NCBI GenBank assembly: GCA_037074705.1
Contig: JAYJMR010000076.1
Coordinates: forward strand, 1 to 64,000
Source of the DNA: Zhengitettix transpicula
Taxonomy: Eukaryota > Arthropoda > Insecta > Orthoptera > Tetrigidae
Length of the DNA stretch: 64,000 nt
Direction of reading: 5' to 3'
The position numbers were made by a program, and so were the translations under genes. Below the pieces are notes generated by a model. That model saw nothing but the letters and a program-made list of their open reading frames with translations. It did no database searches and was not told the DNA's origin. Positions 39,869 to 51,800 of the stretch are shown piece after piece. Numbering within the stretch: the stretch's first letter is position 1; each line of letters starts with the position of its first letter.

Positions 39869-41592
39869 ATTTCACCAACCAAGAATCTTCAAATAACAAA
39901 GTCTTATTTCATAATAAATGATACGTTCTTTATAAAAATTAGTCAAACCTGCACTTCTAAAATCTTAATCTATTAATACTAATTAATATATCCCAATATT
40001 TCGACGTTTCGACGACTAGTTTGGAATTTCACCAACCAAGAATCTTCAAATAACAAAGTCTTATTTCATAATAAATGACTCGTTCTTTATAAAAATTAGT
40101 CAAACCTGCACTTCTAAAATCTTAATCTATTAATATTAATTAATATATCGTAATATTTCGACGTTTCGACGACAAGTTTGGAATTTCACCAACCAAGAAT
40201 CTTCAAATAACAAAGTCTTATTTCATAATAAATGATTCGTTCTTTATAAAAATTAGTCAAACCTGCACTTCTAAAATCTTAATCTATTAATATTAATTAA
40301 TATATCCCAATATTTCGACGTTTCGACGACAAGTTTGGAATTTCACCAACCAAGAATCTTCAAATAACAAAGTCTTATTTCATAATAAATGATACGTTCA
40401 TTATAAAAATTAGTCAAACCTGCACTTCTAAAATCTTAATCTATTAATATTAATTAATATATCGTAATATTTCGACGTTTCGACGACAAGTTTGGAATTT
40501 CACCAACCAAGAATCTTCAAATAACAAAGTCTTATTTCATAATAAATGACTCGTTCTTTATAAAAATTAGTCAAACCTGCACTTCTAAAATCTTAATCTA
40601 TTAATATTAATTAATATATCCCAATATTTCGACGTTTCGACGACAAGTTTGGAATTTCACCAACCAAGAATCTTCAAATAACAAAGTCTTATTTCATAAT
40701 AAATGATACGTTCTTTATAAAAATTAGTCAAACCTGCACTTCTAAAATCTTAATCTATTAATATTAATTAATATATCGTAATATTTCGACGTTTCGACGA
40801 CAAGTTTGGAATTTCACCAACCAAGAATCTTCAAATAACAAAGTCTTATTTCATAATAAATGATTCGTTCTTTATAAAAATTACTCAAACCTGCACTTCT
40901 AAAATCTTAATCTATTAATATTAATTAATATATCGTAATATTTCGACGTTTCGACGACAAGTTTGGAATTTCACCAACCAAGAATCTTCAAATAACAAAG
41001 TCTTATTTCATAATAAATGATTCGTTCTTTATAAAAATTACTCAAACCTGCACTTCTAAAATCTTAATCTATTAATATTAATTAATATATCCCAATATTT
41101 CGACGTTTCGACGACAGGTTTGGAATTTCACCAACCAAGAATCTTCAAATAACAAAGTCTTATTTCATAATAAATGACTCGTTCTTTATGAAAATTAGTC
41201 AAACCTGCACTTCTAAAATCTTTATCTATTAATATTAATTAATATATCGTAATATTTCGACGTTTCGACGACAAGTTTGGAATTTCACCAACCAAGAATC
41301 TTCAAATAACAAAGTCTTATTTCGTAATAAATGACTCGTTCTTTATAAAAATTACTCAAACCTGCACTTCTAAAATCTTAATCTATTAATATTAATTAAT
41401 ATATCCCAATATTTCGACGTTTCGACGACAAGTTTGGAATTTCACAAACCAAGAATCTTCAAATAACAAAGTCTTATTTCATAATAAATGATTCGTTCTT
41501 TATGAAAATTACTCAAACCTGCACTTCTAAAATCTTAATCTATTAATATTAATTAATATATCGTAATATTTCGACGTTTCGACGACAAGTTT
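39869..41592 (+). repeat. Segment shifting from ATACG to ATTCG/ACTCA types
   Basis: GATACG and CATTATAAAA monomers give way after about 40.8 kb to GATTCG, TATGAAAATT and CTTTATCT monomers. TTTCGTAATAA reappears near 41324 and again near 43205, far from its use in the left quarter of the array. CACAAACC first becomes frequent near 41445. Confidence 0.6.
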
Positions 41593-42377
41593 GGAATTTC
41601 ACCAACCAAGAATCTTCAAATAACAAAGTCTTATTTCATAATAAATGACTCGTTCTTTATAAAAATTAGTCAAACCTGCACTTCTAAAATCTTAATTCAT
41701 TAATATTAATTAATATATCGTAATATTTCGACGTTTCGACGACAAGTTTGGAATTTCACAAACCAAGAATCTTCAAATAACAAAGTCTTATTTCATAATA
41801 AATGACTCGTTCTTTATAAAAATTAGTCAAACCTGCACTTCTAAAATCTTAATCTATTAATATTAATTAATATATCGTAATATTTCGACGTTTCGACGAC
41901 AAGTTTGGAATTTCACCAACCAAGAATCTTCAAATAACAAAGTCTTATTTCATAATAAATGACTCGTTCTTTATAAAAATTAGTCAAACCTGCACTTCTA
42001 AAATCTTAATTCATTAATATTAATTAATATATCGTAATATTTCGACGTTTCGACGACAAGTTTGGAATTTCACAAACCAAGAATCTTCAAATAACAAAGT
42101 CTTATTTCATAATAAATGACTCGTTCTTTATAAAAATTAGTCAAACCTGCACTTCTAAAATCTTAATCTATTAATATTAATTAATATATCGTAATATTTC
42201 GACGTTTCGACGACAAGTTTGGAATTTCACCAACCAAGAATCTTCAAATAACAAAGTCTTATTTCATAATAAATGACTCGTTCTTTATAAAAATTAGTCA
42301 AACCTGCACTTCTAAAATCTTAATTCATTAATATTAATTAATATATCGTAATATTTCGACGTTTCGACGACAAGTTT
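41593..42377 (+). repeat. Dimer HOR (314 bp), two and a half copies
   Basis: Monomers with TTCATTAAT (second T at 41697, 42011 and 42325) alternate with CACAAACC/CTATTAAT monomers at exact 314-bp spacing. The other positions are nearly identical (ACTCG, AGTCA, CGTA). Confidence 0.85.
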
Positions 42378-43945
42378 GGAATTTCACCAACCAAGAATCT
42401 TCAAATAACAAAGTCTTATTTCATAATAAATGACTCGTTCTTTATAAAATTAGTCAAACCTGCACTTCTAAAATCTTAATCTATTAATATTAATTAATAT
42501 ATCGTAATATTTCGACGTTTCGACGATAAGTTGGAATTTCACCAACCAAGAATATTCAAATAACAAAGCCTTATTTCATAATAAATGACTCGTTCTTTAT
42601 AAAAATTAGTCAAACCTGCACTTCTAAAATCTTAATCTATTAATATTAATTAATATATCGTAATATTTCGACGTTTCGACGACAAGTTTGGAATTTCACC
42701 AACCAAGAATCTTCAAATAACAAAGTCTTATTTCATAATAAATGATTCGTTCTTTATGAAAATTACTCAAACCTGCACTTCTAAAATCTTTATCTATTAA
42801 TATTAATTAATATATCGTAATATTTCGACGTTTCGACGACAAGTTTGGAATTTCACCAACCAAGAATCTTCAAAAAACAAAGTCTTATTTCATAATAAAT
42901 GACTCGTTCTTTATAAAAATTAGTCAAACCTGCACTTCTAAAATCTTAATTCATTAATATTAATTAATATATCGTAATATTTCGACGTTTCGACGACAAG
43001 TTTGGAATTTCACCAACCAAGAATCTTCAAATAACAAAGTCTTATTTCATAATAAATGACTCGTTCTTTATAAAAATTAGTCAAACCTGCACTTCTAAAA
43101 TCTTTATCTATTAATATTAATTAATATATCGTAATATTTCGACGTTTCGACGACAAGTTTGGAATTTCACCAACCAAGAATCTTCAAATAACAAAGTCTT
43201 ATTTCGTAATAAATGACTCGTTCTTTATAAAAATTACTCAAACCTGCACTTCTAAAATCTTAATCTATTAATATTAATTAATATATCCCAATATTTCGAC
43301 GTTTCGACGACAAGTTTGGAATTTCACAAACCAAGAATCTTCAAATAACAAAGTCTTATTTCATAATAAATGACTCGTTCTTTATAAAAATTACTCAAAC
43401 CTGCACTTCTAAAATCTTAATTCATTAATATTAATTAATATATCGTAATATTTCGACGTTTCGACGACAAGTTTGGAATTTCACCAACCAAGAATCTTCA
43501 AATAACTTAGTCTTATTTCATAATAAATGACTCGTTCTTTATAAAAATTAGTCAAACCTGCACTTCTAAAATCTTTATCTATTAATATTATCTAATATAT
43601 CGTAATATTTCGACGTTTCGACGACAAGTTTGGAATTTCACCAACCAAGAATCTTCAAATAACAAAGTCTTATTTCATAATAAATGACTCGTTCTTTATA
43701 AAAATTAGTCAAACCTGCACTTCTAAAATCTTTATCTATTAATATTAATTAATATATCCCAATATTTCGACGTTTCGACGACAAGTTTGGAATTTCACAA
43801 ACCAAGAATCTTCAAATAACAAAGTCTTATTTCATAATAAATGATTCGTTCTTTATGAAAATTACTCAAACCTGCATTTCTAAAATCTTAATCTATTAAT
43901 ATTAATTAATATATCGTAATATTTCGACGTTTCGACGACAAGTTT
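42378..43945 (+). repeat. Mixed segment with CTTTATCT monomers
   Basis: TTCATTAAT, CTATTAAT and CTTTATCT types alternate, with ATTCG/TATGAAAATT forms. Singletons include GATAAGTTGG (one base lost near 42530), AAAGCC near 42568, CTTCAAAAAAC near 42870, AACTTAG near 43505 and ATTATCTAAT near 43588. No stable unit was found. Confidence 0.6.
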
Positions 43946-44527
43946 GGAATTTCACCAACCAAGAATCTTCAAATAACAAAGTCTTATTTCATAATAAATT
44001 GACTCGTTCTTTATAAAAATTAGTCAAACCTGCACTTCTAAAATCTTAATTCATTAATATTAATTAATATATCGTAATATTTCGACGTTTCGACGACAAG
44101 TTTGGAATTTCACAAACCAAGAATCTTCAAATAACAAAGTCTTATTTCATAATAAATGATTCGTTCTTTATGAAAAATACTCAAACCTGCACTTCTAAAA
44201 TCTTTATCTATTAATATTAATTAATATATCGTAATATTTCGACGTTTCGACGACAAGTTTGGAATTTCACCAACCAAGAATCTTCAAATAACAAAGTCTT
44301 ATTTCATAATAAATGACTCGTTCTTTATAAAAATTAGTCAAACCTGCACTTCTAAAATCTTAATCTATTAATATTAATTAATATATCGTAATATTTCGAC
44401 GTTTCGACGACAAGTTTGGAATTTCACCAACCAAGAATCTTCAAATAACAAAGTCTTATTTCATAATAAATGACTCGTTCTTTATAAAAATTAGTCAAAC
44501 CTGCACTTCTAAAATCTTAATCTATTA

Positions 44528-44541
44528 ATATTAATTAATAT
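44528..44541. repeat. 14-bp AT palindrome with a TTAATTAA core (one example per monomer)
   Basis: Monomer positions 111-124 read ATATTAATTAATAT, which equals its own reverse complement. It overlaps a second 12-bp palindrome, ATTAATATTAAT, at positions 107-118. The T-to-C variant at position 114 (ATACTAAT) breaks both dyads, and the AAATGATA variant breaks the right arm of the longer one. Intact and broken forms alternate in fixed order within several HORs. Dyad symmetry is reported to be enriched in centromeric satellites lacking CENP-B boxes; a role for this one is inference. Confidence 0.85.
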
Positions 44542-44550
44542 ATCGTAATA

Positions 44551-44566
44551 TTTCGACGTTTCGACG
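44551..44566 (+). repeat. TTTCGACG x2 octamer box (one example per monomer)
   Basis: Monomer positions 134-149 are two perfect tandem copies of TTTCGACG, holding four CpG and two TCGA sites in 16 bp. The box is present in almost every monomer. The first octamer often appears as TTTAGACG, especially in AAATGATA-type monomers. The second changes only rarely: TTTTGACG near 16636 and 16951, TTCCGACG near 36246, a GATGAC form near 32640 and 47077, and the recurrent GAAGAC form. Near 17570 one octamer is cleanly lost, consistent with slippage between the two copies. A protein-binding role is possible but is only inferred from its constancy. It does not match the CENP-B box pattern. Confidence 0.85.
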
Positions 44567-45045
44567 ACAAGTTTGGAATTTCACCAACCAAGAATCTTCA
44601 AATAACAAAGTCTTATTTCATAATAAATGACTCGTTCTTTATAAAAATTAGTCAAACCTGCACTTCTAAAATCGTAATCTATTAATATTAATTAATATAT
44701 CGTAATATTTCGACGTTTCGAAGACAAGTTTGGAATTTCACCAACCAAGAATCTTCAAATAACAAAGTCTTATTTCATAATAAATGACTCGTTCTTTATA
44801 AAAATTAGTCAAACCTGCACTTCTAAAATCTTAATCTATTAATATTAATTAATATATCGTAATATTTCGACGTTTCGACGACAAGTTTGGAATTTCACCA
44901 ACCAAGAATCTTCAAATAACAAAGTCTTATTTCATAATAAATGACTCGTTCTTTATAAAAATTAGTCAAACCTGCACTTCTAAAATCTTAATCTATTAAT
45001 ATTAATTAATATATCGTAATATTTCGACGTTTCGAAGACAAGTTT

Positions 45046-46616
45046 GGAATTTCACCAACCAAGAATCTTCAAATAACAAAGTCTTATTTCATAATAAATG
45101 ACTCGTTCTTTATAAAAATTAGTCAAACCTGCACTTCTAAAATCTTAATTCATTAATATTAATTAATATATCGTAATATTTCGACGTTTCGACGACAAGT
45201 TTGGAATTTCACAAACCAAGAATCTTCAAATAACAAAGTCTTATTTCATAATAAATGATTCGTTCTTTATGAAAAATACTCAAACCTGCACTTCTAAAAT
45301 CTTTATCTATTAATATTAATTAATATATCGTAATATTTCGACGTTTCGACGACAAGTTTGGAATTTCACCAACCAAGAATCTTCAAATAACAAAGTCTTA
45401 TTTCATAATAAATGACTCGTTCTTTATAAAAATTAGTCAAACCTGCACTTCTAAAATCTTAATCTATTAATATTAATTAATATATCGTAATATTTCGACG
45501 TTTCGACGACAAGTTTGGAATTTCACCAACCAAGAATCTTCAAATAACAAAGTCTTATTTCATAATAAATGACTCGTTCTTTATAAAAATTAGTCAAACC
45601 TGCACTTCTAAAATCTTAATCTATTAATATTAATTAATATATCGTAATATTTCGACGTTTCGACGACAAGTTTGGAATTTCACCAACCAAGAATCTTCAA
45701 ATAACAAAGTCTTATTTCATAATAAATGACTCGTTCTTTATAAAAATTAGTCAAACCTGCACTTCTAAAATCTTAATCTATTAATATTAATTAATATATC
45801 GTAATATTTCGACGTTTCGAAGACAAGTTTGGAATTTCACCAACCAAGAATCTTCAAATAACAAAGTCTTATTTCATAATAAATGACTCGTTCTTTATAA
45901 AAATTAGTCAAACCTGCACTTCTAAAATCTTAATTCATTAATATTAATTAATATATCGTAATATTTCGACGTTTCGACGACAAGTTTGGAATTTCACAAA
46001 CCAAGAATCTTCAAATAACAAAGTCTTATTTCATAATAAATGATTCGTTCTTTATGAAAAATACTCAAACCTGCACTTCTAAAATCTTTATCTATTAATA
46101 TTAATTAATATATCGTAATATTTCGACGTTTCGACGACAAGTTTGGAATTTCACCAACCAAGAATCTTCAAATAACAAAGTCTTATTTCATAATAAATGA
46201 CTCGTTCTTTATAAAAATTAGTCAAACCTGCACTTCTAAAATCTTAATCTATTAATATTAATTAATATATCGTAATATTTCGACGTTTCGACGACAAGTT
46301 TGGAATTTCACCAACCAAGAATCTTCAAATAACAAAGTCTTATTTCATAATAAATGACTCGTTCTTTATAAAAATTAGTCAAACCTGCACTTCTAAAATC
46401 TTAATCTATTAATATTAATTAATATATCGTAATATTTCGACGTTTCGACGACAAGTTTGGAATTTCACCAACCAAGAATCTTCAAATAACAAAGTCTTAT
46501 TTCATAATAAATGACTCGTTCTTTATAAAAATTAGTCAAACCTGCACTTCTAAAATCTTAATCTATTAATATTAATTAATATATCGTAATATTTCGACGT
46601 TTTCGAAGACAAGTTT
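45046..46616 (+). repeat. 5-monomer HOR (785 bp), two tandem copies
   Basis: Units 45046-45830 and 45831-46616 have the same five types: TTCATTAAT; CACAAACC/ATTCG/GAAAAATAC/CTTTATCT; two plain CTATTAAT; and TTCGAAGAC. ATTCG marks are at 45257 and 46042 (785 bp apart), GAAGAC at 45821 and 46607. The only difference I saw is one extra T in the last octamer box of the second copy (near 46601). Confidence 0.9.
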
Positions 46617-48815
46617 GGAATTTCACCAACCAAGAATCTTCAAATAACAAAGTCTTATTTCATAATAAATGACTCGTTCTTTATAAAAATTAGTCAAACC
46701 TGCACTTCTAAAATCTTAATTCATTAATATTAATTAATATATCGTAATATTTCGACGTTTCGACGACAAGTTTGGAATTTCACCAACCAAGAATCTTCAA
46801 ATAACAAAGTCTTATTTCATAATAAATGACTCGTTCTTTATAAAAATTAGTCAAACCTGCACTTCTAAAATCTTAATTCATTAATATTAATTAATATATC
46901 GTAATATTTCGACGTTTCGACGACAAGTTTGGAATTTCACCAACCAAGAATCTTCAAATAACAAAGTCTTATTTCATAATAAATGACTCGTTCTTTATAA
47001 AAATTAGTCAAACCTGCACTTCTAAAATCTTAATTCATTAATATTAATTAATATATCGTAATATTTCGACGTTTCGATGACAAGTTTGGAATTTCACCAA
47101 CCAAGAATCTTCAAATAACAAAGTCTTATTTCATAATAAATGACTCGTTCTTTATAAAAATTAGTCAAACCTGCACTTCTAAAATCTTAATTCATTAATA
47201 TTAATTAATATATCGTAATATTTCGACGTTTCGACGACAAGTTTGGAATTTCACCAACCAAGAATCTTCAAATAACAAAGTCTTATTTCATAATAAATGA
47301 CTCGTTCTTTATAAAAAATTAGTCAAACCTGCACTTCTAAAATCTTAATTCATTAATATTAATTAATATATCGTAATATTTCGACGTTTCGACGACAAGT
47401 TTGGAATTTCACCAACCAAGAATCTTCAAATAACAAAGTCTTATTTCATAATAAATGACTCGTTCTTTATAAAAATTAGTCAAACCTGCACTTCTAAAAT
47501 CTTAATTCATTAATATTAATTAATATATCGTAATATTTCGACGTTTCGAAGACAAGTTTGGAATTTCACCAACCAAGAATCTTCAAATAACAAAGTCTTA
47601 TTTCATAATAAATGACTCGTTCTTTATAAAAATTAGTCAAACCTGCACTTCTAAAATCTTAATTCATTAATATTAATTAATATATCGTAATATTTCGACG
47701 TTTCGACGACAAGTTTGGAATTTCACCAACCAAGAATCTTCAAATAACAAAGTCTTATTTCATAATAAATGACTCGTTCTTTATAAAAATTAGTCAAACC
47801 TGCACTTCTAAAATCTTAATTCATTAATATTAATTAATATATCGTAATATTTCGACGTTTCGACGACAAGTTTGGAATTTCACCAACCAAGAATCTTCAA
47901 ATAACAAAGTCTTATTTCATAATAAATGACTCGTTCTTTATAAAAATTAGTCAAACCTGCACTTCTAAAATCTTAATTCATTAATATTAATTAATATATC
48001 GTAATATTTCGACGTTTCGACGACAAGTTTGGAATTTCACCAACCAAGAATCTTCAAATAACAAAGTCTTATTTCATAATAAATGACTCGTTCTTTATAA
48101 AAATTAGTCAAACCTGCACTTCTAAAATCTTAATTCATTAATATTAATTAATATATCGTAATATTTCGACGTTTCGACGACAAGTTTGGAATTTCACAAA
48201 CCAAGAATCTTCAAATAACAAAGTCTTATTTCATAATAAATGACTCGTTCTTTATAAAAATTAGTCAAACCTGCACTTCTAAAATCTTAATTCATTAATA
48301 TTAATAATAATATCGTAATATTTCGACGTTTCGACGACAAGTTTGGAATTTCACCAACCAAGAATCTTCAAATAACAAAGTCTTATTTCATAATAAATGA
48401 TACGTTCTTTATAAAAATTAGTCAAACCTGCACTTCTAAAATCTTAATTCATTAATATTAATTAATATATCGTAATATTTCGACGTTTCGACGACAAGTT
48501 TGGAATTTCACCAACCAAGAATCTTCAAATAAGAAAGTCTTATTTCATAATAAATGACTCGTTCTTTATAAAAATTAGTCAAACCTGCACTTCTAAAATC
48601 TTAATTCATTAATATTAATTAATATATCGTAATATTTCGACGTTTCGACGACAAGTTTGGAATTTCACCAACCAAGAATCTTCAAATAACAAAGTCTTAT
48701 TTCATAATAAATGACTCGTTCTTTATAAAAATTAGTCAAACCTGCACTTCTAAAATCTTAATTCATTAATATTAATTAATATATCGTAATATTTCGACGT
48801 TTCGACGACAAGTTT
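46617..48815 (+). repeat. Nearly homogeneous block of 14 TTCATTAAT monomers
   Basis: All fourteen monomers are AGTCA/TTCATTAAT/CGTA types. The few differences are TTCGATGAC near 47077, one extra A near 47315, TTCGAAGAC at 47550, CACAAACC near 48196, TTAATAATAATA near 48303, GATACG near 48400 and AAGAAAG near 48533. This is the most uniform long stretch in the window, consistent with recent single-monomer amplification or homogenisation. Confidence 0.85.
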
Positions 48816-51800
48816 GGAATTTCACCAACCAAGAATCTTCAAATAACAAAGTCTTATTTCATAATAAATGACTCGTTCTTTATGAAAATTACTCAAACCT
48901 GCACTTCTAAAATCTTTATCTATTAATATTAATTAATATATCGTAATATTTCGACGTTTCGAAGACAAGTTTGGAATTTCACCAACCAAGAATCTTCAAA
49001 TAACAAAGTCTTATTTCATAATAAATGACTCGTTCTTTATAAAAATTAGTCAAACCTGCACTTCTAAAATCTTAATCTATTAATATTAATTAATATATCG
49101 TAATATTTCGACGTTTCGACGACAAGTTTGGAATTTCACCAACCAAGAATCTTCAAATAACAAAGTCTTATTTCATAATAAATGACTCGTTCTTTATAAA
49201 AATTAGTCAAACCTGCACTTCTAAAATCTTAATCTATTAATATTAATTAATATATCGTAATATTTCGACGTTTCGACGACAAGTTTGGAATTTCACCAAC
49301 CAAGAATCTTCAAATAACAAAGTCTTATTTCATAATAAATGACTCGTTCTTTATAAAAATTAGTCAAACCTGCACTTCTAAAATCTTAATCTATTAATAT
49401 TAATTAATATATCGTAATATTTCGACGTTTCGACGACAAGTTTGGAATTTCACCAACCATGAATATTTAAATAACAAAGTCTTATTTCATAATAAATGAC
49501 TCGTTCTTTATAAAAATTAGTCAAACCTGCACTTCTAAAATCTTAATCTATTAATATTAATTAATATATCGTAATATTTCGACGTTTCGACGACAAGTTT
49601 GGAATTTCACCAACCAAGAATCTTCAAATAACAAAGTCTTATTTCATAATAAATGACTCGTTCTTTATAAAAATTAGTCAAACCTGCACTTCTAAAATCT
49701 TAATCTATTAATATTAATTAATATATCGTAATATTTCGACGTTTCGACGACAAGTTTGGAATTTCACCAACCAAGAATCTTCAAATAACAAAGTCTTATT
49801 TCATAATAAATGACTCGTTCTTTATAAAAATTAGTCAAACCTGCACTTCTAAAATCTTAATTCATTAATATTAATTAATATATCGTAATATTTCGACGTT
49901 TCGACGACAAGTTTCGAATTTCACCAACCAAGAATCTTCAAATAACAAAGTCTTATTTCATAATAAATGACTCGTTCTTTATAAAAATTAGTCAAACCTG
50001 CACTTCTAAAATCTTAATCTATTAATATTAATTAATATATCGTAATATTTCGACGTTTCGACGACAAGTTTGGAATTTCACCAACCAAGAATCTTCAAAT
50101 AACAAAGTCTTATTTCATAATAAATGACTCGTTCTTTATAAAAATTAGTCAAACCTGCACTTCTAAAATCTTAATCTATTAATATTAATTAATATATCGT
50201 AATATTTCGACGTTTCGACGACAAGTTTGGAATTTCACCAACCAAGAATCTTCAAATAACAAAGTCTTATTTTATAATAAATGACTCGTTCTTTATAAAA
50301 ATTAGTCAAACCTGCACTTCTAAAATCTTAATCTATTAATATTAATTAATATATCGTAATATTTCGACGTTTCGAAGACAAGTTTGGAATTTCACCAACC
50401 AAGAATCTTCAAATAACAAAGTCTTATTTCATAATAAATGACTCGTTCTTTATAAAAATTAGTCAAACCTGCACTTCTAGAATCTTAATCTATTAATATT
50501 AATTAATATATCGTAATATTTCGACGTTTCGACGACAAGTTTGGAATTTCACCAACCAAGAATCTTCAAATAACAAAGTCTTATTTCATAATAAATGATA
50601 CGTTCTTTATAAAAATTAGTCAAACCTGCACTTCTAAAATCTTAATTCATTAATATTAATTAATATATCGTAATATTTCGACGTTTCGACGACAAGTTTG
50701 GAATTTCACCAACCAAGAATCTTCAAATAACAAAGTCTTATTTCATAATAAATGACTCGTTCTTTATAAAAATTAGTCAAACCTGCACTTCTAAAATCTT
50801 AATTCATTAATATTAATTAATATATCGTAATATTTCGACGTTTCGACGACAAGTTTGGAATTTCACCAACCAAGAATCTTCAAATAACAAAGTCTTATTT
50901 CATAATAAATGACTCGTTCTTTATAAAAATTAGTCAAACCTGCACTTCTAAAATCTTAATCTATTAATATTAATTAATATATCGTAATATTTCGACGTTT
51001 CGACGACAAGTTTGGAATTTCACCAACCAAGAATATTCAAATAACAAAGTCTTATTTCATAATAAATGACTCGTTCTTTATAAAAATTAGTCAAACCTGC
51101 ACTTCTAAAATCTTAATCTATTAATATTAATTAATATATCGTAATATTTCGACGTTTCGACGACAAGTTTGGAATTTCACCAACCAAGAATCTTCAAATA
51201 ACAAAGTCTTATTTCACAATAAATGACTCGTTCTTTATAAAAATTAGTCAAACCTGCACTTCTAAAATCTTAATTCATTAATATTAATTAATATATCGTA
51301 ATATTTCGACGTTTCGACGACAAGTTTCGAATTTCACCAACCAAGAATCTTCAAATAACAAAGTCTTATTTCATAATAAATGACTCGTTCTTTATAAAAA
51401 TTAGTCAAACCTGCACTTCTAAAATCTTAATCTATTAATATTAATTAATATATCGTAATATTTCGACGTTTCGACGACAAGTTTGGAATTTCACCAACCA
51501 AGAATCTTCAAAAACCAAAGTCTTATTTCATAATAAAAGACTCGTTCTTTATAAAAATTAGTCAAACCTGCACTTCTAAAATCTTAATTCATTAATATTA
51601 ATTAATATATCGTAATATTTCGACGTTTCGACGACAAGTTTCGAATTTCACCAACCAAGAATCTTCAAATAACAAAGTCTTATTTCATAATAAATGACTC
51701 GTTCTTTATAAAAATTAGTCAAACCTGCACTTCTAAAATCTTAATTCATTAATATTAATTAATATATCGTAATATTTCGACGTTTCGACGACAAGTTTGG

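Larger units (their letters stand above)
44418..44574 (+). repeat. Reference monomer matching the consensus (157 bp)
   Basis: This copy matches the consensus I derived and is useful as a coordinate frame. Positions 1-10 are GGAATTTCAC. Positions 10-17 are two tandem CCAA units. Positions 57-64 hold the ACTCGTTC variants (ACTCG, ATTCG, ATACG; CTTT or CATT). Position 77 is G or C (AGTCA/ACTCA). Position 85 is T or A (CCTGC/CCAGC). Positions 104-106 read TCT, TTC or ACT. Position 114 is T or C. Positions 122-130 read as ATATCGTA, ATATCCCA or AAATGATA types. Position 137 is C or A. Positions 134-149 are a tandem TTTCGACG octamer. Position 148 is C or A, and 152-153 vary (CAAG, CTAG, CACG). Position 1 is G or C. 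The HOR calls below use these tags. Confidence 0.93.
43946..45045 (+). repeat. 7-monomer unit preceding the 5-mer HOR (1100 bp)
   Basis: The order is TTCATTAAT; CACAAACC/ATTCG/GAAAAATAC/CTTTATCT; two plain monomers; one with ATCGTAATCT and TTCGAAGAC (second A of GAAG at 44722); one plain; one with TTCGAAGAC (45036). There is a one-base gain near 43999 (AAATTGACTC). The next two units have the same order with two monomers fewer. Confidence 0.82.

Noticed and set aside
44524..44541. Replication origin or promoter in the AT-rich palindrome
   Set aside because: AT-rich dyads arise easily at 26% GC and no further origin or promoter signal is present. Only the dyad itself is reported.
44551..44573. 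CENP-B box in the TTTCGACG region
   Set aside because: The TTCG and ACGA pieces look suggestive, but the spacing and the CGGG core of the CENP-B box pattern are absent.
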